38,889 bases of DNA from Tubiluchus corallicola. Its lineage: Eukaryota > Priapulida > Priapulimorpha > Priapulimorphida > Tubiluchidae. Below, in pieces: positions 10,739-20,711 of the stretch. Position 1 is the first letter of the stretch. Each line of letters opens with the position of its first letter. The notes under the pieces are model-generated. The model saw only the letters and a program-made list of their open reading frames with translations, was not told where the DNA came from and ran no database searches. The translations under genes were made by a program, and so were the position numbers. Location: NCBI GenBank assembly GCA_030141605.1, contig JAQGDQ010001478.1:1-38889 (forward strand). The letters run 5' to 3'.

Positions 10739-12223
10739 CAATATTTTTTGGCCGGCTTGACGCATTGCTGAAGCACTTCACAATGGTTTCTGGCATCTGA
10801 TATGGCAAAACAAACTTTTTTGAACTTTATTGTGATAAACGTAAACTCTTAATTATCAAAAAATCGATAACATTAACTTCATTTATAAAAGTATACCACG
10901 TACAGTACCGAATTTACTCATCGCTGTTAACAACTAATGTACAGTAAGGTACAAGTGTGTTTGCATCATAAGATAATGATAGAAACCAGCAGCAGTACAG
11001 GAAAAGGATTTCTCATGTGGAAATTCTTCAAAATATTAAAAACAGATAAGTTCACAACAACTTTGGAAATTTTGCGAGGCATTTGCAAGAATTTGCCGCT
11101 AAGAAACATACAGATGGAAAGTCTATTATGCAAATTTCCCTAGAATGGTGATTGGATCAGCTGAGCTGAGCAGAGGAAAAAATAAAATTAGTGAGTAAAT
11201 GTAATCAGGGAAAAATTGTTAGGGAAGTATCAGGATAGATCGGTTTCAAAAATTCCGCATTGGTATACCGCTAGGTTCACGCTTACATGATGCCGATCCC
11301 TGAAATCTTACGATGACACAATGGGGTGACCCAACCCGTGAATTCAAAACAAAAACAAACAGGAATTTGTCTTAAAAATTTTCGCCAAACAATATAATTT
11401 TTCCAGCTGGTTTTCTTGAAACTTTACTGTTACACTTTTGCACCTTCTAATTTTTAAACTAAGGTTTTTGCATCAGAATTTTTATTATTTTTAAATTAGG
11501 GTATAATTGTTGAAGTTTTGAAAAATATATTTGTAAGAAAGTCTTTTATGTCACATTAGAAGTTTGGAGAGGGCATGATTAGCACAATATCTGAGAAAAA
11601 ATAACTTGTTAGCTGGTAATGGCTTGGAGGTTATGATTAGGATTGTTATGGACATCTAGGTAACTGGAACTCTTTGCTGAATTTCGCTCCGGAACCGAGC
11701 CGGAAAGGACAAAAATTGCTTCAAGATATCAATGTGTATAACAAAGTTTGTTAGTCTTGATTGTCGGCTAACCTACCGTCATCAAATGCTAATATACCAA
11801 AAGCACTGTCAGATTTTTCCAATCTACTACACTTTCTACTGCACAATTTACATAAGACAAACTATTGTTTTCCTGGCACATTAATTACAAAGAATTTTTA
11901 AACAACAACTTTTCATGATACACACTTTCAAGATGCCACAGACGCAAATTTTGGCTTCTACCCTAACCCTTCGGATATTGTCCTTGTTTTACTGTCAGTT
12001 AAGATTTATTGTAATGGCATGACACAGACGTGGGCTTTTTACGTCATACTAAATATTTATCTAGATATTTAAAAGCAGGTTTTTGATAAACATGCACGTT
12101 GCAAATTTCAGCAGTGCTGGTTTATCACTCATGATTGCACTGTGTTTACTAAGCAGCACTGAACATGTCGGACAAAATTTCATGAATCTTTTCAGGGGCT
12201 TTAAAACAGGCCAAAACCACTAC

Positions 12224-12265
12224 ACTACTAGTTCTAGTAGTACCAGAACCGGATCCAGTTCTGGT
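12224..12265. repeat. Two abutting perfect palindromes
   Basis: ACTACTAGTTCTAGTAGT (12224-12241; 8-bp arms, 2-nt centre) is followed without a gap by a second inverted repeat with arms ACCAGAAC (12242-12249) and GTTCTGGT (12258-12265) around an 8-nt centre containing GGATCC. The pair lies about 220 bp inside intron 1 from IGF2BP exon 1. Function unknown; both could extrude as hairpins in DNA or RNA. Confidence 0.7.
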
Positions 12266-12487
12266 TCTGTAACTTATGATTAGACACAAAACAAGACAAA
12301 TCAAATACGGTTCAGGCTAAAAACATGGTTACATTTACAGACAGGTAAGGTGTTTTTTGTTCTTTAAAGCTCTGTTGCAAATTCTGAGTCACCGACTATC
12401 TGACTCCTAGCTAGTCACTGCCTAAGAAATAAATAAAAATATAGTTCCCTATAATAAATCACAGAAAATTCATTAAATAAAAATTAC

Positions 12488-12662
12488 CATTTAGCTTGTC
12501 AATTGCCTTGTCTGCATTAACTTGGTCAGGACACTCCACGAAAGCATAACCACCCTTTTTCACCAAACAATTTTCCGCTTCAACACCATGCTCGTGGAAC
12601 AAGCCGAGCAGCACACCTTCATCAATTTCATGTCCCAAATTTCCAATATACAGCTTATGCAT
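12488..12662 (-). CDS. IGF2BP: IGF2BP/Imp-like RNA-binding protein, exon 1 (start codon, RRM1)
   Basis: The exon begins with ATG at 12662-12660 and encodes 58 codons plus one base before a donor (AATG|GTAATT). The N-terminus MHKLYIGNL carries RNP2 (LYIGNL, residues 4-9). RNP1 is GGYAFVEC (residues 37-44), followed by PDQVNADKAIDKLNG. This matches the start of IGF2BP1-3/Imp proteins (M-x-KLYIGNL, then K-x-GYAFVDCPD). Family members have two RRMs and four KH domains, bind mRNAs in the cytoplasm, and control their localisation, stability and translation. Only RRM1 is visible here (exon 1 plus exon 2). The gene runs leftwards and is cut by the window edge. It is divergent from UBE2V, with start codons about 2.5 kb apart. 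Initiation at the first codon agrees with the family, which starts directly at RRM1. Confidence 0.9.
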
Positions 12663-12860
12663 AATAAGCAGCGGATTTGCAATACTATGAAAATATCAAT
12701 TCAGGAAGAATTAATAACGATTATTCTCGAGTACAATGAAAGCAATAAAATTCACTCATCCCTTTCAAGTGCGTGAACCTTGCCTGACACCAGCACACGT
12801 GGTGGCCTTTCTTTGCCGCCACGAACCACGTGACCACACCAAGCCACAATGCTGCTCTTA
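12663..12860 (-). promoter_or_regulatory. Presumed 5' UTR and promoter-proximal region of the IGF2BP-like gene
   Basis: Immediately upstream of the start codon, the sequence becomes locally G+C-richer and contains two CACGTG E-boxes (12796-12801 and 12827-12832) about 135-170 bp before the ATG. No TATA box is obvious. The E-boxes are seen in the sequence. That this is the promoter is inferred from its position, and a 5' non-coding exon farther away cannot be excluded. Confidence 0.4.
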
Positions 12861-13791
12861 AACTCGAGGACCACAGATGTGAAAAGTTAAGTTTATTTTC
12901 CCTGTCAAGTCACAAGTGCCAAACTGCCAACTAATGTATTAAATTGGCGCTACCCATAAAAATTGCAAGAAAACGTTTTTAGGCGATTTCTAGTAGTATT
13001 TGGTCCAGCGAATAAAATATCCATATTAGGCTAAAATTTGAGCTCTGCAAAGGGACTAATTATGACGTCAAAAAGATGGTCGCCATTTGACAAAATGAAT
13101 GAATGGATATTTAGCTTACATAAACAGTGTAAAAATGCTCATTTTGATTAAAAAGCTTGGAGCTTTGGACAGTGCTAGAGCTCATTAAGGTGATTATTTC
13201 TGACTATGGTGCGACAGTACATTGTGACCGTATGTGCGTGTTAGTTCAGAAAACAAGTAGACTTTGTTCACAATTCCTGAAAGATATGGCCCTTATGAAC
13301 TGGCTACAGCCATCTTGTCGGCCATCTTGAATGCTGAAAAAATGTACAAAGCATTGCAAGAATAGTTAAAATACTCAGCTGCAAGACTAACAGACAAAGG
13401 ACAAACAAACACACAAGACTATACAATATACATTGTGCTTATAAGCTTACTTATATAGCTGCATTAGTTGTTTGACGATAAAAAAGTTGTTTGAGGATAG
13501 AGTTTTTAGAAGTTTTTATATTAGAAAACATACTCAGTAACAGATAATGCTTGCCTAATTGCCATCAGCTGCTTTTCATGGCTTTGATACTATTTTGAAC
13601 AACTACATGCAAATAAATACATGACTTATGAACTGCTGCTGTACACGTTCCAGGTTTGCAAAAAAGTCAAGTCACTTGTTGTCATTTAGAAATACTTTAA
13701 TGTTTGCTAATTGTCGCAAGGAAGGTATCAATGAAATCACCTCTTCTGTATGATATTAGTTACTAATCATCAACTTGAAATTTCTTTTACA

Positions 13792-13838
13792 TTTCAAACG
13801 TTTTAAAAAAATTAATATAATTTTTTAAAACTTTTGAA
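13792..13838. repeat. AT-rich foldback (inverted repeat)
   Basis: The arms TTTCAAACGTTTTAAAAAAA and TTTTTTAAAACTTTTGAAA are reverse complements except for a mismatch or two, around a short ATTAATATAA centre. The result is a nearly continuous hairpin of about 20 bp. It may be a tiny foldback element or a hairpin in a transcript. No precursor-miRNA-like loop is evident. Confidence 0.6.
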
Positions 13839-14794
13839 ACATTTCTTACACTTAAAAAATAGCACAAAAAAATTATTCAATGCATAAAAGTAGTTTTAGC
13901 CTAATGAGTCAGTGGTATTGACAAATAAATAATGTAGAACTTTCCAATCTACAAACAATATAATTATGTCAACATAATGCAAAATGTATCTAAAATTTCA
14001 AAGGTTTTTTGTTGACATCTGCATGGTGTGCTATTTTTTATGGTCTCTTGTCCCTGGTGGGTGCTTTTGACTCGTGGTCCTTTGACCTACAGTTCCTTTT
14101 ACCGTTCCATTGCCTTAGTTCAAGCCCCAATTAGGGTTAAAAGTGTCAAAAGTTTTGAATACTTTGTGTGCAGACCAATAATTTAAAAATCATTTTTGAA
14201 GCTAAATTTATTACTAATGATCATAACTATAGTGGTGCAACAGTGGAAAGCACACAATGTTAAGATATTCAGCTTGAACGAAGAAAGTAAAGGAAAACCC
14301 AGCCAGAAAATTTCCATAACCTTTCATGACAACTGGAAGTGACATTTGCATGCAGTGTTGACATGTCTGAACATCATTCAGTCAATAGCACACCACCTTT
14401 GAAATGTTATTCAGGATTTGATGCTAATTTAAATTTTACTTCAGACTGACTAAATTTTTACAGAAGTTCACTGGCCAATTTCAGTGAAAACCTTAAAGTA
14501 TTCAAGTGTTCTCCTGTTCTACAAGAAACAGTGCAGCTGTTTTGTAGAATGTGGTTCTTAAGAGCCATCAGCAGAATAAGACATGAAAACCATTGTTGCA
14601 AGGAAGATGACGCTTTGTCTTCGGATGCCATTTATTATGCCACTAAGGTTTGATTTGTTGCGTCCGTGTGTATGAAAGCAAACTATGTTTAAAAACAAAG
14701 GTTATACGCCTTAATTAATAGTTTCAAAACTCACACTGTACATGATGGTAACACTTTCGAACATGTCACACTTACGTGGAATTCAAGATGCCCT

Positions 14795-15003
14795 GTGGAA
14801 AGTGAAGCAGGTGTGCCTGAATGTTTCTACCTAGAACCTCACCTTGGCATAGCCAGTGACAAGCTTGATGGAAAGGAAACTCGACGTAATCTGGTAAAAG
14901 CAGTGCTAAATCTGCTCGAGTGCTGGTATAGCGAGTATCGAATGTTCGATGTTGCTCACCCTTTAGCATGGTCAAAACTTATTAGTGGATTATCAATAAT
15001 AAG
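14795..15003 (+). other. Candidate exon or relic, unrecognised
   Basis: A plus-strand frame stays open for about 70 codons in a patch that is richer in G+C than its surroundings. It ends at a good donor match (ATAAG|GTAAAG at 15003/15004). A possible acceptor (GAAGCAG) lies at about 14807-14813. The peptide (for example GKETRRNLVKAVLNLLECW) belongs to no family I recognise. The minus strand is open over the same stretch, which weakens the case. It could be an upstream or alternative exon related to UBE2V, a relic of a mobile element, or chance. Confidence 0.2.
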
Positions 15004-15195
15004 GTAAAGAATACTGTTACCCTAAATAAAATCCTCCATTATATTGTGCACTATATAATTTATTATGGTATAAATGTGTGGCGTGAGACGAAATAATTCA
15101 AATCAAATAATCTTTTACGTGAGCGTTTAGGTGTAGTGCGCTTTGACAGTGACACTGAATGTCGCGAATTTGAAAAAGATAATGTAACCGGAATA

Positions 15196-15220
15196 ATGGC
15201 GGCACCCACAGGTTCTGCAG
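15196..15220 (+). CDS. UBE2V: UBE2V/Mms2 ubiquitin-conjugating enzyme variant, exon 1
   Basis: The 25-nt coding part of exon 1 reads MAAPTGSA plus one base and ends at a good donor (GCAG|GTATTT). It joins in phase to exon 2 at 20569 (G|AA = Glu), giving [17 protein letters not shown]. This parallels the very short first coding exon of vertebrate UBE2V1/UBE2V2 (MAATTGSG-type ends). With exons 2-4 the mRNA encodes 144 residues, against about 145 in the family, with no stop or frame break. UBE2V proteins lack E2 catalytic activity and pair with UBE2N/Ubc13 to build Lys63-linked ubiquitin chains for DNA-damage tolerance and immune or kinase signalling. The four exons add up to exactly 145 codons including the stop. 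Confidence 0.88.
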
Positions 15221-17209
15221 GTATTTCTTATGCTTTTACAAGTTTAATGTTTTCGCAGTTTTCTGGAATACTGACAAAAATCAGCAGACAAGAGAGTTGT
15301 TACCTATTGAATCACCGTTGTCAATGACTGTGTTATTATAGGGTGCTATAAGAGTGGAATTAATAATTTAATGCTATATTTTTTACGAGTAGGAGCTTTC
15401 TCGAAAGTTAAAAATCAAAATTTTACTTCTAGTGATCGCAAGTACCCTGCTTACCCTGCAGTTTGTCTGGTGTGAAACACAATCAGTATTTTGACTGGAT
15501 TAATTTCAAGTACTGTTAACTGCCATTTGAATGCAATTTAACACTCCATGATTTTAATATCACCTTCGGAAGTCTCTGAATTTGATGGAACCGAATAGTA
15601 TAGGATTTTGTGCAAATAGACTAGAAACGCTACTTAACTGTAGACATACTTTAACTGATGATTAAAACTGTTCAGTGTCTTTCAGTAAATGCTAACAATG
15701 TGGAAAACAACATTTAATAATCTCGGTTGCTATATCAACAAAAATTTTGAAATTGTTACTTGGTTTAGTACCTTCTGTTTGATGTAAGTGTTATTTGTCA
15801 AAAGAAATCATTATTGCAGACTTCTACCGACATTGTTATGCTATTCATACAGCTTTTGCTTCTCCTGTCTTCAACTTTAAGCTGCTCTGTAATTAATCAG
15901 TGTTTCTGAACGTGTGGATGATATCAGTTCAAAATTTTCCTAAATTCTAGAGTTTAGTTTAGTCTTTATGTTGTTAATTTAATGTTGTTATGCTAGGGAA
16001 GTAAGGTTGTGTCTTGCTGCTATTTTGTCTACCACAAACTTGCACTTTTCCAGTTTCTGTATGATGAACATAATGATAGGACTGGAGTTGTCTAACTTTA
16101 ACAATGTGCTCACAATTCTCCTATGTGTTAAATTTATTGTTTTGTGACTGAGTTGCTACAGCAGCAAATCTGTAGCATTGAAAAATGATCCGTGTTGTGG
16201 GGGTAACAAAAAATGGTATTCCTTATAAATTAAGCCATCAAAAATTAAACACTATCCCTGAAATACAAAAATAACTTGGAGCAGATTTTATAATTTTTTT
16301 ACACATGGTGCTTGTCTTATACCTTGCCTATTTCTTCCTCTACAGCAGCAAGTTTGGATTTCTTTCACTCTTACTTCTTTTGAAAAATACCGTTAAATTC
16401 CGGTATGCAATTTTCAAGAGACTGAAGTAATGTGATAGATTATATGGCGAGAAAAATAAACAAACGAATCTCGTATACAATTTTATGCATATATTGTATC
16501 TGTAAAATAAGCTAATGTGTGTCTGCTAGATCAGTCATGTGGTAGAAACAGTAATTCAGCATGTAATAGTTACTGTTTCAGCTTGGTATTTCTAAAACCA
16601 GTTCTTGCCATAGCTGCTACAGGCCACATATGTGATGAGTTATAGGTTCCTTTTTTGTAAACTCTTAACAGTACTTTGTATAATTTTATTAATATAATAC
16701 CATACATCTTCACACAAGAACAGACGTCGTTATTGTTTTTTGGTAATGTTCACTTGCATGGTAGTCAAATAATTTTTTTTTACGGAAATAATTTATTTAT
16801 TTATTTATTAAATATATCCACAACGATCATTACAGCATTGCACATAAAAGTATTTAATAACATATTTATTATTATGTACGCAAGATGCCAAGCCGCAAAT
16901 GAACCGTGGGGTACTCAAGAAGTAATCACTTGTTCAGAGCACCCCAAATGAATGTGGACTGAGTGTAGTAGAAAAGAGCAGTAAAGGAGTAGAAAAGAAA
17001 GGTTAATAGAGAATAGAAAGAAAGAGAAAGATGTGATGGTATCTGTATGAAGTAACGTGATAATATGCCCATTATCACACTTTAATTATCTAGCAAGAAA
17101 TATGTAGTTGCCCGAGATGCAACACATTACTGCAATTTTTTTGGACTGCAGCCATTTGTTTTAGATAGCTGCCCACTAATTTTTTGTATTAAGGGTAGTA
17201 CTATACTAA

Positions 17210-19811
17210 TTATTATTATTATAACTCTTTTATTTAAAAAAGTACCTCATTTTGCAGGCAGTACATAACATTTTACAGTAAATGCACATAATTTTCAGAG
17301 CAAGTTAACATAATAATACATTACATGAGTTTCAAAGCAGTTCTAGCTAATATACAAATTTACGAAATATGACATTTCTTACATGTGAGCTGACAAATAG
17401 ACAGTTGTGAAAGAACACACAAAACCAAATTAAGTATTTTACATTGGTAACATCAAAAAACTTTTAATCCACTTAATAATTTGACAAAATCTCTATATTT
17501 ACAATATTTCGTACAACTTTTCCAAACAAGTCGCAGATGTTCCTATCTCTTGCAGTAAATTATTATTATTATATGTCTTTTATTAAATAATGTATACATT
17601 GTTTCCCCTCTATTTGCAGGGGTTTGTTCACAAAATATAAATTTACAATAACAAGATTATACATAATGCCAATTTAGAATAAATTTAAAATACATACACA
17701 GTTTACATTATATTATATACAATATAACGATTAACTCAATACCTGTTTTTCTGTGAATATAATTTGAGTTACTTTATAGCAATTTTTTTCGCACAACATC
17801 TCTAACAATATTTACATATGCCTGGCACACATCTTTATCTCTATTTAGATAGATCTCACTTATGTTGGCTGAGGGCAGAACTTGTCTTAAATTCATTCGA
17901 AATTGATGGTCTACCAAGTCACAGTCAAATATAATGTGTTCTGGTGTTTGAGGAGTTGCATTATTACAATGACAGCAATCTGTATTTTGTTCGCCTATTC
18001 TATACCGAAATGATTTAGTTCCTCTATTTAAAAGTAAGTTTAATGCAGTTGTTTCAATAAGCCTTTCGTGATTCGTTAGTGGTAGACACAGTGGCGTTAA
18101 CATAGGTGTTGTGATATTAGTGGTTATGCCATCTAGTTGGTTCCTATGTTGAATTCTTCGCCTCCATTGCGAGCTTTGAAATTCGATAAACTCTTGTCTG
18201 GTGTAGCGTAAATTAATATGGTCCAAATTACCGAGATTTTCGGTTCTCATATTAAGCCCTTTGCATATTTTTAAGAAAGTTTTTGCCGTAGCCAAATGAG
18301 TTTTTACAGGGTGATTATTTGTTTTAAATAATTTACGATTTAAAGGCAATGCTTCACAAATAAGTATTTCTTGCTTAAGTAAATCCTCATCCATGCAGCT
18401 CAAAGTTTTTAATATGAGTTTACTGACTATGCACGAAAAAACTATATCTACTGGAGGCATTCCACAAATACATTCAATATCAGATTTCCTGGGATTGTAC
18501 CCCACCCCCGCAGCAGTTTTCATTATGTCATACCATAAATCATCAAAATCAGTGAGTTTTCTGTTCATCCAGCTCGGCGCACCATAAAATATACTTGGCA
18601 TCACAACAGATTGGAATAATCTAATAATGGTTGTCATTCTTAAACCTTTATTTTTATAAATTACGTTCTTGAGTTTAGCCCATTTCTTCCAAGCACTTTG
18701 CCTGGTTCTAGAGGTATGGCTATTAAAATTCATATGTTTATCGACAGTAACTCCAAGCACTTTCGTGTTGTTAACATAATTAGTCTCTTTGTTACCAAAA
18801 CATAATTTTGGCAAGCTGGGATTTTGATCATTTTCAAAAACAGTAGCTTCTGTTTTGTTTAAATTACAGTTCAACATTTGCCTCCATTTAGAACACCAGG
18901 CATGAAGTTTATCACATGACAACTGAGCCAATTCGTAGCATTCATTATTTGTATTTGCGTACACATAAATTGTGCCGTCATCAGCAAATTTAATCTTCAA
19001 AATATTTCTGTTTTGGTCTATTTCACTAAACATATCTGACACATACAGGATAAATAATAGCGGTGACAGGACAGACCCCTGCGATACACCTATGTGACAC
19101 AACATTTCTTCTGACAAATAATTTTCTATTCGTATTTTAATACGCCTGTTTTTCAGAAACGAACAAATCAATTTCAAAAGCTTGCCTGCCACCCCTGCTT
19201 GGGCTAACTTAAATATTAAACCATTCACCCAAATGCTATCGAAGGCTTTTGTGAAGTCACAGAAGACTGCAATTCCAGGACAGTTTTGAAGCCTGTTTCT
19301 TTCAATAGCGGAAACTAGTCTAAGCAGATAGCGATTTGTGCTACGCAAGGGTTGAAATCCTTCCTGCTCTTGATCTATAATGTTATTGTCATTTAACCAG
19401 GTTCTCAATCTGATCTCTATGAGTTTTTCTACTATTTTGCCATAATAGGACGCAATCGTAATTGGCCTATAGTTTGATGGGTCACTGTAATTGTTTTTTC
19501 CATCTTTACGGAAGAATATTACTTTTGCACTGTTCCATGGCCATTTACCTGTTCTTAAACACACATTAGCTAGATTTAATAATAAACTCTTCCCCCAGAA
19601 ACCCATGTGTTTCAACATGAGTGGGTGACATTCATCACAGTCAATGCTTTTATTGGAAACCTTCATGTTTTTTATCGCAACGGTGAGTTCAACCATTGTA
19701 AAATTTTCGTTAAACCAATGATGAGTTTCTTGATTTAAATTAATTCCTTCAGCTACTTCATTTTCTACATGTTCAAACCAAGCATGATCAAAACATTATT
19801 GTCTAAATGAC
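17210..19811 (-). mobile_element. 5'-truncated non-LTR retrotransposon (Jockey/I-like) with target-site duplication
   Basis: The element is inserted antisense in UBE2V intron 1. The 11-bp direct repeat TACTATACTAA occurs at 17199-17209 and 19812-19822, immediately outside a (TAA)n-type 3' tail (plus-strand ATTATTATT run at about 17209-17222) and the truncated 5' end. I read it as the target-site duplication. The 3' UTR holds a second internal tail-like stretch at about 17558-17572, followed in both places by CTTTTATT. This suggests an internal duplication of the tail region. The apurinic-type endonuclease half is missing, as expected for 5' truncation during target-primed reverse transcription. 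The intact frame and preserved duplication indicate a fairly recent insertion. Confidence 0.85.
17774..19696 (-). CDS. LINE reverse transcriptase, C-terminal 640 residues of ORF2
   Basis: The frame is uninterrupted for 640 codons from the ATG at 19696, and stays open upstream to about 19797 without an ATG. The RT core is complete. SNYRPITIASYYGKIVEK (residues 74-91) is the fingers motif. FCDFTKAFDSIW (145-156) is motif A with Asp147. GVSQGSVLSPLLFILYVSD (203-221) is motif B. FADDGTIYVY (237-246) is motif C with the catalytic Asp239-Asp240. KTEATVF and KVLGVTVD (312-319) follow. The C-terminal part ends with a Cys/His motif (CCHC 574-577, His587, Cys592) typical of Jockey/I/R1-related elements. 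No RNase H domain is seen, which argues for a Jockey-like rather than a classical I element. The endonuclease is absent, so the copy cannot move by itself. ATG 19696 is only the first Met of the truncated frame. Confidence 0.95.
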   Translation of the reverse strand: MVELTVAIKNMKVSNKSIDCDECHPLMLKHMGFWGKSLLLNLANVCLRTGKWPWNSAKVIFFRKDGKNNYSDPSNYRPITIASYYGKIVEKLIEIRLRTWLNDNNIIDQEQEGFQPLRSTNRYLLRLVSAIERNRLQNCPGIAVFCDFTKAFDSIWVNGLIFKLAQAGVAGKLLKLICSFLKNRRIKIRIENYLSEEMLCHIGVSQGSVLSPLLFILYVSDMFSEIDQNRNILKIKFADDGTIYVYANTNNECYELAQLSCDKLHAWCSKWRQMLNCNLNKTEATVFENDQNPSLPKLCFGNKETNYVNNTKVLGVTVDKHMNFNSHTSRTRQSAWKKWAKLKNVIYKNKGLRMTTIIRLFQSVVMPSIFYGAPSWMNRKLTDFDDLWYDIMKTAAGVGYNPRKSDIECICGMPPVDIVFSCIVSKLILKTLSCMDEDLLKQEILICEALPLNRKLFKTNNHPVKTHLATAKTFLKICKGLNMRTENLGNLDHINLRYTRQEFIEFQSSQWRRRIQHRNQLDGITTNITTPMLTPLCLPLTNHERLIETTALNLLLNRGTKSFRYRIGEQNTDCCHCNNATPQTPEHIIFDCDLVDHQFRMNLRQVLPSANISEIYLNRDKDVCQAYVNIVRDVVRKKLL

Positions 19812-20400
19812 TACTATACTAAGCTACTGACACATTTTTCTCGCAACAGTTATAACAAATATCATAAGTAACACTTGCTCACGGCATAATTTGGTACTTT
19901 AAAACTTTAGATTTTTATTTATTTAAGTACTAATTGTTCATTTTTGGTAACCTACAAATCTCTGTATTCATAATTTAGTATAGAATAGACTTCAGTTTCA
20001 CTGAAGCACTTTTATGTAATTAGTAGGTTGTGTCAATTTTTGTTTGACATGTTTATACCTAGTTTATATGTTTCAGTAAAAGATTCAGGACTTCATTTAC
20101 TGAATTGTGTGCAGCAAATGTAGAAAAATTATTATGCTTGGTTGTATAGTGGTTGTACGTATGTGAGCGATGTGTGTAGCTGTTTATGGGCGTTTGAGTA
20201 ATGGCAAAGCTATAAGACTTGGATTAGGGAATAACACTTTTTTTAAGGAACATCACAATATATAATAAATGTATAGCAATGCCAAGCCCCTGATCTCTTT
20301 GACTTCCTCTCCTGAGTTCCCAGTCTAATCTCAGTCTTCCAGCGGGTGGCTTCAGCATCCCCGCCAGGCTGCATGCGCAGTCTGTCCAGAATGGGCACTT

Positions 20401-20463
20401 CCTTATTTGGGAGTCTGATGGATGAGCAGTCACGTGACCGCCGCACCTTAATTCCTTATTTGG
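20401..20463. promoter_or_regulatory. Two perfect CArG boxes flanking a GTCACGTGAC palindrome
   Basis: CCTTATTTGG occurs at 20401-20410 and again at 20454-20463. Both match the serum response factor CArG consensus CC(A/T)6GG perfectly, and each sits in the longer direct repeat TTCCTTATTTGGRAGTCTG. The upstream TTCC overlaps an Ets-like core. Between them, GTCACGTGAC (20429-20438) is a bHLH-zip palindrome. The block is G+C-rich compared with the intron around it and lies about 100 bp before UBE2V exon 2. The motifs are seen directly. Enhancer or alternative-promoter activity is inferred. Confidence 0.5.
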
Positions 20464-20568
20464 AAGTCTGGCTTCATGAATACTCTTCATAGCCTAATTA
20501 TCTGACATTTAACATATTTTAATAGATTCTCTTTACTAATGTTAATTAGTTGTACTTGTGTTTTTCAG

Positions 20569-20711
20569 AAGTACCTAGGAATTTTCGACTACTAGATGAA
20601 CTTGAGCAGGGTCAAAAGGGCTGCGGAGACGGCACGATCAGTTGGGGTTTGGAAAATGATGATGATATGACACTCACGTATTGGACAGGCATGATTATAG
20701 GCCCACCAAGA
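20569..20711 (+). CDS. UBE2V: UBE2V/Mms2, exon 2
   Basis: The exon follows TGTTTTTCAG and ends AGA|GTAAGT. It encodes [17 protein letters not shown], then [11 protein letters not shown], then [15 protein letters not shown]. This is the N-terminal helix, the loop and the first strands of the UEV fold, nearly identical to vertebrate UBE2V1/2. The [12 protein letters not shown] helix and the following residues form the contact surface with UBE2N in known structures. Length and exon borders agree with the vertebrate gene. Confidence 0.96.

Larger units (their letters stand above)
8708..12487 (-). other. IGF2BP: Intron 1 of the IGF2BP-like gene
   Basis: This 3.8-kb intron separates the two RRM1 exons. 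Apart from a tRNA-Thr-like sequence (8863-8937), a tRNA-like repeat head on the minus strand (about 10662-10738), an 18-bp palindrome (10256-10273) and a pair of abutting palindromes (12224-12265), I see no gene or known element in it. Its short open frames lack splice sites, homology and composition differences, and I do not regard them as genes. Confidence 0.75.
12861..15195. other. Intergenic region between divergent IGF2BP-like and UBE2V genes
   Basis: This 2.3-kb spacer probably holds both promoters. It has clustered YY1-like GCCAT/ATGGC motifs (AAGATGGTCGCCAT near 13073-13086; GCCATCTTGTCGGCCATCTT near 13311-13330). It also has a TGACGTCA-like half site near 13061, a 47-bp foldback at 13792-13838 and a near-match B-box (AGTTCAAGCCC, 14117-14127). 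A candidate exon at about 14795-15003 is listed separately. No gene was identified with confidence. Confidence 0.45.
15221..20568 (+). other. UBE2V: UBE2V intron 1
   Basis: This 5.3-kb intron contains an antisense LINE copy (17210-19811), a (TTTA)n run at about 16789-16811, and a CArG/E-box cluster at 20401-20463. Outside these, 15221-17198 and 19823-20390 show no recognisable gene or element; the short open frames there have no supporting features. Confidence 0.8.

Noticed and set aside
12083-12283. 66-codon plus-strand frame with a hydrophobic start and a Ser/Thr-rich end
   Set aside because: It begins at a non-ATG codon (ATT... before the first ATG), runs across the two palindromes, and lies antisense in IGF2BP intron 1. 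The low-complexity tail follows from the palindromes.
20224-20490. Overlapping minus-strand frames of 88 and 67 codons
   Set aside because: They overlie the G+C-rich CArG/E-box patch, where stops are rare because of composition. No homology or splice sites support them.
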